DNA of 64,000 nucleotides from Myxococcales bacterium (GTDB taxonomy: Bacteria; Myxococcota_A; Bradymonadia; UBA7976; UBA1532): NCBI GenBank assembly GCA_020633465.1, contig JACKDN010000008.1:258180-322179 (forward strand), in the 5' to 3' direction. Numbering within the stretch: the stretch's first letter is position 1; every line of letters begins with the position of its first letter. Shown one piece after another: positions 1 through 8,775 of this stretch. The translations under genes and the position numbers were made by a program. The notes under the pieces are model-generated. The model did not search any database and was not told the DNA's origin. It was given only the letters and a program-made list of their open reading frames with translations.

Positions 1-161
1 GAGAACTTGAGCGTCACCGGCCCGTCGACGGGGAACCCGTCGTCGTCCAGGATCAGGCCCTCGTGGTGGATGACGTTCGGCACCTGCGCCGACGCAGCCG
101 TCACGAAGACGGCGAGCGCCAGCCCCGCGGCTGCGAGCGCGGCCAGACTCCGGTTCAACAT
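1..161 (-). CDS. Partial secreted protein, N-terminal 53 residues
   Basis: The reverse strand from an ATG at 161 reads a basic N-terminus, a hydrophobic stretch of Leu, Ala and Val, and an A-S-A cleavage site followed by Gln. This is a clear Sec signal peptide. The mature start reads VPNVIHHEGLILDDDGFPVDG, a beginning I associate with extracellular proteins of environmental bacteria whose first strand carries an (I/V)xxxGxLxDxxGxPVxG pattern. The gene runs off the left edge, so its function cannot be named. It is divergent from the lipoprotein gene starting at 361. Confidence 0.6.
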   Translation of the reverse strand, partial: MLNRSLAALAAAGLALAVFVTAASAQVPNVIHHEGLILDDDGFPVDGPVTLKF

Positions 162-360
162 CGGTCCCCCCTCGTCCACCCCACCGCGCCGATGGCCAAC
201 ATCGACACGCCGCGGCTCGTTGCACACTAGCAGACCGATGGGGTCCGGTGCAGATCAAATTTTGAACGAGGATGCCAGCGGTCACCCGGCTTGCTCCGAT
301 CTGGACTTGCCCCGATACTCGCAGGGCACGGGAGTCCGATTGCCGGGGGGGACGCCGCTC
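162..360. promoter_or_regulatory. Divergent intergenic region
   Basis: This 199-bp spacer separates two genes that face away from each other, so it should hold both promoters. The only AT-rich patch is around 249-264, where ATCAAATTTTGAAC lies in otherwise GC-rich sequence. I cannot assign -35 or -10 boxes with confidence. Confidence 0.3.
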
Positions 361-3300
361 ATGGACTGGTGGGTCAGAAGGTCGCTGTTCGCGCTGCTGG
401 GCGCGACTCTGATGGTCGCGGGCTGCGACGACGACGGCGGGGATGGCGGGGGCGGCGGCGCGGGCGGTGAGACCGACGCCGAGGTTCCGCTGTGCGTGAC
501 ATTCGACAACTGCGCCGACGGCCAGATCTGCCGCGCGGGCGTGTGCCAGGCCCTGCAGGCGGGCGACTGCCGCTCGGCGGCGGACTGTACCGGCGCGCAG
601 ACCTGCGACACGACCAGCGCCTTCTGCATCGAGCCCGTCGAGTGCACCGCCGACGCCGACTGCATCGGCGACCGCTACTGCGACGAGCGCGCCTGCGTCG
701 ATCCCTGCGCGGGCGACGCCGACTGCCCCGAGGGGCGGGCCTGCGGCGGCGACGGCCGCTGCGAGGGCGCCCAGGTGGGCTGCACCAACGACGGCGAGTG
801 CGGCGCCGGCCAGCGCTGCGTCGCCGGCGCCTGCGAAGCCAGCGCGGACTGTGACGACGCCACCCCCTGCCCCGGCGAACAGACCTGCCTCGACGGCAGC
901 TGCGCCGAGGCCGAGCCCTGCGCCACCGACGCGGGCTGCTTCGAGGGCCGCATCTGCGAGGACGATCGTTGCGAGGACGGCTGCGATCCCGCCGACGACG
1001 CCTGCCCCGGCAACCAGCGCTGCGGCGACGATCTGCGCTGCGCGCAGGTCGGCTGCATGACCGCCATGGACTGCCCCGCCGATTGGAACTGCCAGGGTGC
1101 GGTCTGCCTGCCCCCCGACGGGGGCGACTGCACCGGCGACGTCGACTGCCCCGGCCAGCAGCGGTGCGACGCGTCCAGCCGCGAGTGCGTCGAGCCCGCC
1201 GTGTGCGCCGCCGACGTCGACTGCGTGGGCGAGCGCGTCTGCCGGGCGATGTTCTGCGTCGACCCCTGCAGCGACGACGCGATGTGCGGCGAGGGCGCCG
1301 AGTGCCGCGACGGCGCGTGCGAGCCCGTGGCCGGCCCCGACGTGTGCGTCGGCGACGACGACTGCGTGGCCCCCTTGTCCTGCGTGATGGGCGAGTGCCG
1401 GCCGGGCGGCGGCGGCGAGTGCGAGGACGACGCCGAGTGCCCGGGCTCGCAGATCTGTGATCTGGGCATCTGCATGGAGTCCGGCCTCTGTTCGGACGAT
1501 CCCGACTGCCTGATGGGCCGCGTCTGTGACAGCACGGTGTGCGTCCCCGCCTGCCAGGACAACGGCGACTGCCCGGGCATCCAGGTGTGCAACGCGGGCC
1601 ACTGCGAGCTGCCGATGCAGATGGGCGGCGAGTGCGAGGCGGACGCCGACTGCCCGGGCGCGCAGACCTGCAGCGGCGGGGGCGTGTGCGACGAGCCGCT
1701 GATCTGCGCCGACAACATCGACTGCCTCGGCCAGCGCCTGTGCGACGGCGGCCTGTGCGTGAACCCCTGCCAGGGCGACGAGGAGTGCGCGGCGGGCGAG
1801 GCCTGCATCGCCGGCCTGTGCGTCGATCAGGAGGGCTGCGTCGAGGACGACGAGTGCGAGGGCGCGCAGGTGTGCGACGCCGACACCGGCCTGTGCGCCG
1901 AGCCCGCCGTGTGCGGGGGCGATCAGGACTGCTTCGCCGATCGCATCTGCGAGGAGGAGGCCTGCCAGGACCCCTGCCGCGACGACAGCGCCTGCGGCGA
2001 GGACGAGGTGTGCCAGGTGGGCCGCTGCCAGCCGGCGCCCAACTGCGACAGCGACGACGCCTGCGTCGGCAATCAGATCTGTGACGGCGGCTTCTGCATC
2101 GAGCCCTTCTTCTGCCTGGCCGACGAGGACTGCTTCGGCACGCGCATCTGCGAGGGCGGCACCTGCCTCGCGGGCTGCGGCGAGGACGCCGACTGCGGCG
2201 AGGGCTTCGCGTGCAACGACGCGGGCCGGTGCGAGGATCCGAACATGTCGGAGCCCGACTGCTTCTTCGACGCCGACTGCGACGACGGGCTCGCGTGCGT
2301 CGAGGGCCTGTGCGTCGAGCCCGAGCCGGTGGCCTGCGTGGACGACTTCGGCTGCGCCGCCGACGAGGTGTGCGACAACGGCTTCTGCGCGCCGCGCGAG
2401 GCGGGCTGCTTCGAGGACGCCGACTGCGGCGCGAACGAGGTGTGCCTGTTCTCGGAGTGCGTGCCCGCGATGATGGGCTGCGCGGTCGACGACGACTGCC
2501 CCGGCACCCAGCTCTGCTCGGGCAACGTGTGCATCGAGTCCGGCTTCTGCCAGGCGGATCTCGACTGCCTCGGCGCGCGCATCTGCGTGGCGCAGTTCTG
2601 CACCGAGCCCTGCGCCCAGGACAGCGACTGCGAAGAGGGCGAGGTGTGCGGCGACGACGGCCGGTGCGCGGTCGACGAGGGCATGTTGTGCAACGAGCGG
2701 GCGGCCTGCCCGCCCGGCGAGCCCTGCGTGCTCGGCGTGTGCGGCGAGCAGGGCTTCTGCGCCGACGCGATGGACTGCCGCACCGGCCGGGTGTGCGTCG
2801 ACGGCCAGTGCGCCGACGGCTGCGCCCAGGACGGCGACTGCCCCTTCGGCCAGGTGTGCCGCATGCAGCTCTGCGTCGAAGAGGGCGGCGGCGGCTGCAT
2901 GAACAACGACGGCTGCCCCGGCAACCAGACCTGCGACGTGGCCACCGGCGAGTGCCTCGAGCCCGCCGTGTGCGCCGATGACGGGGACTGCTTCGAGGGA
3001 CGCGTGTGCGACTTCGGGCTGTGCACCGACGGCTGCGCCGGCAACGGGGACTGCGCCGAGGGCCTCGTCTGCGAGGGTGGCCTGTGCGTCTTCGGCCGAG
3101 GCTGCGTCGTGGCGGGCGACTGCAACCCGGGCGAGGTCTGCACCGAGGGCGTGTGCAGCCTGCCGCCCGAGGACTGCGTGGTGGACGGCGACTGCTTCGG
3201 CGGGCTGGTGTGCCGCGGCGGCGCGTGCGTGCTGGTGGACGCCTGCGCCGACGACGCGGAGTGCGACGCCGGCCGCATCTGCGACGAGGCCACCGAGATC

Positions 3301-4008
3301 TGCGTGCCCGGCTGCCGCCAGGACGGCGACTGCCCCGGCGCGCAGACCTGCACGGCCCAGCAGTGCGTCGAGCCGGTCGGCTGCAACGGCGACATCGACT
3401 GCCTCGGCGACCGCATCTGTGACGCGGGGGTCTGCAACGAGCCCGGCGCCCCCTGCGTCATGGACGTCGACTGCGCCCTGGCCGAGGAGTGTGTGGCCGG
3501 GCGGTGCCGGCTTCGGGAGGGCGGCTGCATTATCGACGAGGACTGCGACCCCGGACAGGTCTGTAGCGCGGGTGTCTGCGGCGACGGCAGCTGCACGGAC
3601 GACATCGACTGCGGCGTCGACTCTCGGTGCGTGGACTCGGAGTGCATCAACACGGCCTGCACGGACGCGGCCGTACTGCCCGCCGGGGTGCCGACGGGCG
3701 GTTTCCTGGCCAACCGGGGTGCGCCCTTCGGCTACAGCTGTCCCGCGTCTCCGAACGTGTTTCCGGCCGACGCGGCGGTGTTCAGGATGATCCTGGCCGC
3801 GCCGGACGACGTCACCTTCGACGTTCAGGGCATCGACGCGTTCCTGTACGTCCTCAACAGCTGTGGCACCAGCGCCCCCGATGTCTCGCCCATCATCGAG
3901 GCCTGCGGCGCGAACGTCGGCCAGGTGGCGCTGGCGGCCGGCACCTACTACGTCGTGGTCGAGGCGGTCGGCGGCGGCGGCGGCAACTTCACGATCACCC
4001 GCCAGTAG
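361..4008 (+). CDS. Large cysteine-repeat lipoprotein
   Basis: A 1215-residue predicted lipoprotein. The open frame extends upstream, but the ATG at 361 gives a proper signal: an Arg-containing start, a hydrophobic core and lipobox VAGC with Cys22, then a Gly/Asp linker. Residues about 40-1100 are a long array of Cys-rich units built around C-x-x-D-x-D-C followed by G-x-x-x-C and ending C-x-x-x-C. Many alternate between a CPGxQxC type and an EPxxCxxDxDCxGxRxC type. The last about 110 residues lack the repeats and resemble a small beta-sandwich of the pre-peptidase C-terminal type, ending in a G-rich strand. Such disulfide-rich arrays are usually surface stalks or adhesins; binding partners are unknown. 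The antisense open frames under it are composition shadows. Confidence 0.8.
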   Translation: MDWWVRRSLFALLGATLMVAGCDDDGGDGGGGGAGGETDAEVPLCVTFDNCADGQICRAGVCQALQAGDCRSAADCTGAQTCDTTSAFCIEPVECTADADCIGDRYCDERACVDPCAGDADCPEGRACGGDGRCEGAQVGCTNDGECGAGQRCVAGACEASADCDDATPCPGEQTCLDGSCAEAEPCATDAGCFEGRICEDDRCEDGCDPADDACPGNQRCGDDLRCAQVGCMTAMDCPADWNCQGAVCLPPDGGDCTGDVDCPGQQRCDASSRECVEPAVCAADVDCVGERVCRAMFCVDPCSDDAMCGEGAECRDGACEPVAGPDVCVGDDDCVAPLSCVMGECRPGGGGECEDDAECPGSQICDLGICMESGLCSDDPDCLMGRVCDSTVCVPACQDNGDCPGIQVCNAGHCELPMQMGGECEADADCPGAQTCSGGGVCDEPLICADNIDCLGQRLCDGGLCVNPCQGDEECAAGEACIAGLCVDQEGCVEDDECEGAQVCDADTGLCAEPAVCGGDQDCFADRICEEEACQDPCRDDSACGEDEVCQVGRCQPAPNCDSDDACVGNQICDGGFCIEPFFCLADEDCFGTRICEGGTCLAGCGEDADCGEGFACNDAGRCEDPNMSEPDCFFDADCDDGLACVEGLCVEPEPVACVDDFGCAADEVCDNGFCAPREAGCFEDADCGANEVCLFSECVPAMMGCAVDDDCPGTQLCSGNVCIESGFCQADLDCLGARICVAQFCTEPCAQDSDCEEGEVCGDDGRCAVDEGMLCNERAACPPGEPCVLGVCGEQGFCADAMDCRTGRVCVDGQCADGCAQDGDCPFGQVCRMQLCVEEGGGGCMNNDGCPGNQTCDVATGECLEPAVCADDGDCFEGRVCDFGLCTDGCAGNGDCAEGLVCEGGLCVFGRGCVVAGDCNPGEVCTEGVCSLPPEDCVVDGDCFGGLVCRGGACVLVDACADDAECDAGRICDEATEICVPGCRQDGDCPGAQTCTAQQCVEPVGCNGDIDCLGDRICDAGVCNEPGAPCVMDVDCALAEECVAGRCRLREGGCIIDEDCDPGQVCSAGVCGDGSCTDDIDCGVDSRCVDSECINTACTDAAVLPAGVPTGGFLANRGAPFGYSCPASPNVFPADAAVFRMILAAPDDVTFDVQGIDAFLYVLNSCGTSAPDVSPIIEACGANVGQVALAAGTYYVVVEAVGGGGGNFTITRQ

Positions 4009-4054
4009 CGGGGCGCCCCTGCACCGGGCCGGCCGCTTGGCGTAGTATCGCCCC

Positions 4055-4624
4055 GTGGACTGGCCCTTCTCCCCGGCCGAGCGCGCCCACACCGACGCCC
4101 CGGCGGCGGCGGCGCCCTGCCCCGATCCCGACGCCCTGCGCCGCGCCCTGGAGCGCCGCGCGCCGGTGCACCTTTGCCTGGTGCGCGCCGCCGAGGGCGT
4201 GCGCCGCCTGGCCGAGGAGCTGCACCCGGCCGACTGGCCCCACCTGAGGGTGCCTTGGTGCGCCGAGCCCGCGGGCTTGCGCCGCGCGCTGGACGGCGCC
4301 GCGGCGGGCGCGCTGCCCGGGGCCCACGGCCTGGCCGATCTGTTGCGGGCCGCCGAGCGCCGCGTGTGCGTCGAGATCGCGCTGCCCGCCGAGCCGATCG
4401 AGCTGACCGCGCTCGAGGCCCACCTGCGGGCGATCTGGCGGCCGCTCGGCGGCGCGGGCGGCGCGCTGCGGGTGTTGGTGCTGTGCGTCGCGCCGCCCCC
4501 GGCGCCGCCCACCGGCGGGCTCTTGACGCGGCGCACGCGCAAGCGGGCGCGGGCGCGCCTCGAGCGCCGCATCGGTGGACTCTGCGAGGCGGGCGTGGTG
4601 GGCTTCGTGGTGGAGGTGGAATGA
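4055..4624 (+). CDS. Unknown 189-residue protein, first gene of MoxR cassette
   Basis: The start is a GTG at 4055. The protein is soluble, rich in Ala, Arg and Leu, with no signal peptide or membrane segment. Near residues 150-175 it has a Pro-rich loop followed by a strongly basic stretch (RRTRKRARARLERR). I do not recognise the family. Its stop overlaps the start of the MoxR ATPase by four bases (ATGA), which implies translational coupling and a shared function. Small unknown proteins coded beside MoxR ATPases often belong to multi-gene chaperone or conflict systems; applying that here is inference. Confidence 0.65.
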   Translation: MDWPFSPAERAHTDAPAAAAPCPDPDALRRALERRAPVHLCLVRAAEGVRRLAEELHPADWPHLRVPWCAEPAGLRRALDGAAAGALPGAHGLADLLRAAERRVCVEIALPAEPIELTALEAHLRAIWRPLGGAGGALRVLVLCVAPPPAPPTGGLLTRRTRKRARARLERRIGGLCEAGVVGFVVEVE

Positions 4625-5526
4625 GCGAGTTCGATCGCATCGCGCCGGGCGTCGTCGCCGCCGCCGGCCGGGTGCAGCTGCCCCCGCGCGAGCCGCAGAT
4701 GGGCTTCGAGGGGCCCTACCTGATGAGCCCCGCGCTGGCCGAGGCCGTCAACGTGGCCCTGCACCTCGACCGCCCCCTGCTGGTGACCGGCGAGCCGGGC
4801 ACCGGCAAGACGGCGCTGGCCTGGGGCGTCGCCGCGCAGCTGGGCTGCGACGAGGTGTTCGAGTACCGCGTGCGGTCGACCTCGAGCGCGCAGTCGCTGC
4901 TGTACGAGATCGATCACCTGCGGCGCCTGCACGACGCCAACCGGGGCACCCACGAGACCCTGCCCTACCAGACCTACCTGCGCTGGGGCCCGCTGGGCCG
5001 CGCCATCCGGTCGAGCCGCACCGAGGTCGTGCTGATCGACGAGATCGACAAGGCGCCGCGCGACTTCCCCAACGATCTGCTCAACGAGCTCGACCGGATG
5101 ACCTTCTGGGTGCCCGAGCTGAAGCGCGCCTTCCACGCGCAGGCGCGGCACGCGGTGATCGTCACCAGCAACGGCGAGCGCCCCCTGCCGGCGGCCTTCC
5201 TGCGCCGCTGCGTGCACCACCACCTCACCTTCCCCGCCGCCGACACGCTGGTCGAGCTGGTGCGGCTGCACACCGGCGAGCTGACCCTGGCCGAGGGGCT
5301 GATCGAGCGCGCCGTCGAGCGCCTGATCGCGCTGCGCGACGTCACCGGGCTGGCCGCCCCGCCCGCCACCGACGCGCTGCTGGCGTGGGTGCGCGTGCTG
5401 GCGGCCCTGGGTGTGCGCGCCGACGATCTGGCGGCCGGCGCGCCGGCCGACGCCCTGCCGGCCCTCGGCGTCCTGCTGAAGACGCCCGCCGATCGCGCGC
5501 TGGTCGCCGGCCGGCCCCTGCGGTGA
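4621..5526 (+). CDS. MoxR-type AAA+ ATPase
   Basis: A 301-residue ATPase. Walker A is GEPGTGKT at about residues 57-64, Walker B is VVLIDEID at about 136-143, a sensor-1 region reads VIVTSNGERPLP, and an arginine-finger-like FLRRCVHHH follows. The ATPLLVTGEPGTGK-like context and the PNDLLNELDR segment after Walker B fit the MoxR/dynein-like clade. These ATPases work with VWA-domain partners as chaperones or remodelling factors. It overlaps its neighbours by four bases on both sides (ATGA before, GTGA after), so the three genes 4055-6608 form a tight operon. Its substrate is unknown. Confidence 0.88.
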   Translation: MSEFDRIAPGVVAAAGRVQLPPREPQMGFEGPYLMSPALAEAVNVALHLDRPLLVTGEPGTGKTALAWGVAAQLGCDEVFEYRVRSTSSAQSLLYEIDHLRRLHDANRGTHETLPYQTYLRWGPLGRAIRSSRTEVVLIDEIDKAPRDFPNDLLNELDRMTFWVPELKRAFHAQARHAVIVTSNGERPLPAAFLRRCVHHHLTFPAADTLVELVRLHTGELTLAEGLIERAVERLIALRDVTGLAAPPATDALLAWVRVLAALGVRADDLAAGAPADALPALGVLLKTPADRALVAGRPLR

Positions 5527-6608
5527 GCCGGGGGGCGCTCGAGGGCGTCGAGTCGCTGCTCGGCGCGCTGCACGCCGCCGGCCTGGCCGTCGGCGTGGAC
5601 GACGCGATCGCCGTCCGCCGCCTGCTGTGCGTCGAGAGCGACTGGAGCCTGCCGCGCATGCGCCTGCGCTTTCAGGCGCTGCTGTGCCGCGACGCCCACG
5701 ACCGGCACGTCTTCGACGCGATCTTCGACGCCCTCGCCGCCGGGCGTCCCCCGCGGCCCCCGGCGCCCGGGCCCGTCGCCTTCGCCCCGACGCCCTCGCC
5801 GAGCTGGCTGGTCGATCCGGCGACCGCGGCGCGCTGGGCCGCGGACCGCGATCCCATGCCCGAGGGGCCGACGCTCGATCCGGCCGCGACGGCCCGCGCC
5901 ACCGCCGAGGCGGCCGGCGCGGTGGTGCTGCGGCGTCGACCGCCCCCCGAGCCCCACCCGACGCTGTGGCTGGTCGACGAGGACGTCGGCGGGCTGGGCG
6001 CGGCCTACGCCATCGAGGCGGTGGCCGCGGCGCTGAGCCGGGTGGGCGCCGCCCCCACGCTGCTGCGCTTCCGGCGCGCGCCCTGGGTGCTGGTCGATCC
6101 GCGCCGGCCGCAGCAGCCGATCCCGCTGGGCGCGCTGGTGCACCGGCCCTGGACCGAGGTGGTGATCGCCAGCGATCTGCACGCGGCCGAGTCGACGCGC
6201 GGCGATCTGGCCCCGTGGGTCGATCACCTGCGCGCGCTGCGGGCGCGCGCGCTGGTACCCCCGCCGGGCGCGGGGCACGCCGCGCGGCGGGTGGCCGAGG
6301 CGGGCGTGCCCGTCGAGCCGGTGCGCCTCGACGCCCTGGTGCCGGAGGCGGGCGCGCCCGATCCGGCGCGCGTCGTCGAGATCGCGCGCGCGACCGCCCT
6401 GCTACCGCGCGTGACGCCCGCGACGGTGGCCTGGCTGGCCGAGCGCTTCTTCCCCGACGCCACCCCGGCCGATCGCTTCGCCGCGCTGTGCTTCCCCTGG
6501 GTGGGCCGCGGCCCCACGGCCGCCCTGCGCGCCGCCCTCGGCGAGGCGCTGTGTCGCGCGCACCCCGAGCGCGCCGACCGCGTGGCCCGCGCGGTGGCGG
6601 GCGGCTGA
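5523..6608 (+). CDS. CoxE-like MoxR partner with degenerate VWA region
   Basis: A 361-residue protein starting at a GTG that overlaps the MoxR stop. The first about 80 residues (LLGALHAAGLAVGVDDA, then SLPRMRLRFQALLC and HVFDAIFDAL) match the helical N-terminal region of MoxR-associated CoxE/VWA proteins. A Pro-rich linker follows. Residues about 140-300 start with TLWLVDEDVGG, where a VWA domain would carry its DxSxS metal-binding motif. Here the motif is replaced by D-E-D-V-G, so metal binding by the classical MIDAS is unlikely. The C-terminus is helical. It is probably the third component of the ATPase cassette. The VWA assignment rests on position and fold pattern and is tentative. Confidence 0.6.
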   Translation: MSRGALEGVESLLGALHAAGLAVGVDDAIAVRRLLCVESDWSLPRMRLRFQALLCRDAHDRHVFDAIFDALAAGRPPRPPAPGPVAFAPTPSPSWLVDPATAARWAADRDPMPEGPTLDPAATARATAEAAGAVVLRRRPPPEPHPTLWLVDEDVGGLGAAYAIEAVAAALSRVGAAPTLLRFRRAPWVLVDPRRPQQPIPLGALVHRPWTEVVIASDLHAAESTRGDLAPWVDHLRALRARALVPPPGAGHAARRVAEAGVPVEPVRLDALVPEAGAPDPARVVEIARATALLPRVTPATVAWLAERFFPDATPADRFAALCFPWVGRGPTAALRAALGEALCRAHPERADRVARAVAGG

Positions 6609-6643
6609 CCGGGCGAGCGGAGGACGTGGCCCCGCCGACCGGG

Positions 6644-8056
6644 ATGGGGCACCATGCGGCCGTGCTGGAGCTCTCCCCCACCTGGTGGTACGCGATCGCG
6701 GCGGTGGACGTCCTGGTCATCGGCCGCGCGCTGCTGCGCCGGCACGGGGCGCAGGGCACGCTGGCGTGGATCCTGGCCATCATCGCGTTCCCGATCGTCG
6801 GCGCCGTCGCCTTCCTGATGCTGGGCGCGCCGGTGATGCGCCGCCGGCCCAAGCGCGCCCGGCGGGCGCGCGCGCCGCTGCCCCCCCAGGTCGATCCGCA
6901 GCCCACCAGCGCCGGCCCGGTGCTGGCGGTGGCCGAGCGGCTCACCCGCCTGCCCCCCTCGGTGGGCAACACGGTGACGCTGTTGACCCGCAGCGTGGAC
7001 GCCTTCACGCAGATCGAGCGTCGGCTCGAGCAGGCGACGACGAGCATCTGGGCCGAGTACTACATCATCCGCAACGACGAGACCGGCCGCCGGTTCGTCG
7101 ACCTGCTGACCGAGCGCGCGCGGGCCGGCGTCGAGGTGTGCCTGCTGTACGACGCGGTGGGCAGCTGGCTGCTCGACAACCGACGCCTGGCGGCGCTGCG
7201 GGACGCCGGCGCCCGGCTGGCCGCCTTCCTGCCGGTAAACCCGCTGCGGCGCAACTGGTCGGCGAACCTGCGCAACCACCGCAAGCTGATCGTCGTCGAC
7301 GGCGAGGTGGGCTACACCGGCGGCATGAACGTGGGCGACGAATACTCCGGGCGCGCCCTCCGGCGGGGCGGGGTGCACTTCCGCGACAGCCATCTCGAGC
7401 TCCGCGGCCCGGCGGTGAGCGATCTGGCGGCCACCTTCGCCGAAGACTGGGCGTTCGCCACGCAGGAGACGCTGACCGTTCGCGAGGTGGCCCCGCTCGA
7501 GGACGGCACCTGCACCGTCGCGATCGTCCCCAGCGGGCCCCACCAGACCACCAACGCGTCGGCGATGGCCTACTTCACGGGCATCGCGACCGCGCGCCAC
7601 CGCGTGTGGCTCAGCTGCCCCTACTTCGTGCCCGACGGCGCGACGCTGCGCGCGCTGTCCAGCGCGGCCATCCGCGGCTGCGACGTCCGCGTGCTGGTGC
7701 CGCGGGACAACGACATCCGCGTGGTCGGCGCCGCGGGGCGATCGTATTACGGCGAGCTGCTGCGGGTGGGGGTGCGGATCTTCGAGTACCGACCCTCGAT
7801 GCTGCACGCCAAGTCGATGGTGGTGGACGGCAGCTGGAGCTTCGTCGGCTCGGCGAACATCGACATCCGCAGCTTCCAGCTCAACTTCGAGCTGGGCGCC
7901 CTGGTGGCCGATCGTGCCTTCGCCGACATCCTCGAGCATCGCTTCGAGGAGGAGCTGGCCGACAGCGACGAGATCGACCTCGAGACGTGGTCGTCGTACG
8001 GCATCGCGCGCCGGCTCGCCCACGGCGTCGCGCGGCTGTTCACGCCGATGATGTGA
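6644..8056 (+). CDS. cls: Cardiolipin synthase (phospholipase D family)
   Basis: A 470-residue membrane enzyme that joins phosphatidylglycerol molecules into cardiolipin at the inner membrane. Two N-terminal transmembrane helices (about residues 10-30 and 38-58) are followed by a basic patch and two HKD catalytic motifs: H212-R-K-L-I-V-V-D-G and H388-A-K-S-M-V-V-D-G, each ending in a GG/GS-x-N signature (TGGMN, GSANID). This order and length are typical of bacterial Cls. The ATG at 6644 is used as start; a GTG at 6662 or 6626 is possible because the ribosome-binding signal is weak. It lies 35 bases after the MoxR cassette and converges on the gene at 8066. Confidence 0.92.
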   Translation: MGHHAAVLELSPTWWYAIAAVDVLVIGRALLRRHGAQGTLAWILAIIAFPIVGAVAFLMLGAPVMRRRPKRARRARAPLPPQVDPQPTSAGPVLAVAERLTRLPPSVGNTVTLLTRSVDAFTQIERRLEQATTSIWAEYYIIRNDETGRRFVDLLTERARAGVEVCLLYDAVGSWLLDNRRLAALRDAGARLAAFLPVNPLRRNWSANLRNHRKLIVVDGEVGYTGGMNVGDEYSGRALRRGGVHFRDSHLELRGPAVSDLAATFAEDWAFATQETLTVREVAPLEDGTCTVAIVPSGPHQTTNASAMAYFTGIATARHRVWLSCPYFVPDGATLRALSSAAIRGCDVRVLVPRDNDIRVVGAAGRSYYGELLRVGVRIFEYRPSMLHAKSMVVDGSWSFVGSANIDIRSFQLNFELGALVADRAFADILEHRFEEELADSDEIDLETWSSYGIARRLAHGVARLFTPMM

Positions 8057-8065
8057 GGACGGTCC

Positions 8066-8548
8066 CTACTTGCAGCCGCCGCCCGCGCAGTCGGCCTCGG
8101 CCGTCGAGCCCGCGGCGGTGGCCCGCCGACAGTTGCCCCCGGCGCAGTGGAGCGTGCACTTCGCCCCGCCGGCGCAGGCCTGGTTGCAGCCGCCGCCCTC
8201 GCAGTGGAAGGTGCACTTCGCGCCGCCGGCGCAGGCCTGGTTGCAGCGTCCCCCCTCGCAGTGGCTGGTGCACGCGGCGCCCCCCGCGCAGGCGTGACTG
8301 CAGCGTCCGTCGGCGCAGCGGAAGGTGCAGGTCTTGCCTGCCACGCAGCGCGCCCGGCGGGCAGCGGCGTCGGCCTCCTCTGCCGGGCCCGCCTTCGCTG
8401 CGGCCGCCTTCGCTGCGGCCGCCTTCGCTGCGGCCGCCTTCGCTGCGGCCGCGCCGTCCGGGCGCTGAGCGAACGCTCGGTCCGAGGGGGCGAGGGCCAC
8501 GACCGCGGCGCAGCCGAGCGCGAAGACAGCCAGGGTGAGCGCGCGCAT
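8066..8548 (-). CDS. Secreted Ala/Lys-coil protein with C-terminal Cys repeats
   Basis: A 160-residue protein with a signal peptide (start ATG at 8548, preceded by GGGAGGA; cleavage near AFA-Q). After the signal come four identical AAAAK units, encoded by a perfect 15-bp tandem repeat. The C-terminal half has a repeating C-x4-CxFxC / GGxCxxACAGGAxC pattern of about 20 residues, four units long. The same design occurs in the gene at 51821-52396, so the two are paralogues. I do not recognise the family. The spacing of cysteine pairs suggests a disulfide-stabilised beta solenoid. It converges on cls and is divergent from the H1-like gene. Confidence 0.75.
   Translation of the reverse strand: MRALTLAVFALGCAAVVALAPSDRAFAQRPDGAAAAKAAAAKAAAAKAAAAKAGPAEEADAAARRARCVAGKTCTFRCADGRCSHACAGGAACTSHCEGGRCNQACAGGAKCTFHCEGGGCNQACAGGAKCTLHCAGGNCRRATAAGSTAEADCAGGGCK
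8391..8450. repeat. Four perfect 15-bp tandem repeats
   Basis: GCCTTCGCTGCGGCC occurs four times without a mismatch. On the minus strand it encodes the AAAAK units of the secreted Cys-repeat protein. Perfect identity at the DNA level suggests recent expansion and possible copy-number variation. Confidence 0.9.
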
Positions 8549-8775
8549 GAGGTCCTCCCGCGGACGTGGTGCACTGTCGACCAGCGTGACGCCGACGCAG
8601 GCAGGTGGCAACCGATCCGTCGACGAACGGCGGGCAGGCGCCGTGATCCCGGGGGGTTCGGCCGCGCGGCGCTGCGTCCGCAGCAGACGCACCGGTGAAT
8701 GGCTCCGAGTGAAAGAGCTTGCGCGTGCGCCGAGACCGTGGTGCCCTTGGCCCGCCAGTCATGGAGGAGGCGACC
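8549..8775. promoter_or_regulatory. Divergent intergenic region
   Basis: A 227-bp spacer between the secreted Cys-repeat gene (minus) and the H1-like gene (plus). The GGAGGAGG at 8763-8770 is the ribosome-binding site of the plus gene. The Met codon at 8761 overlaps that site, which argues against its use as start. Confidence 0.35.

Noticed and set aside
2073..3713. A 546-residue Ser/Gln-rich minus frame under the first lipoprotein
   Set aside because: It is the mirror of Cys/Asp-rich codons on the plus strand; no start signal or domain is seen.
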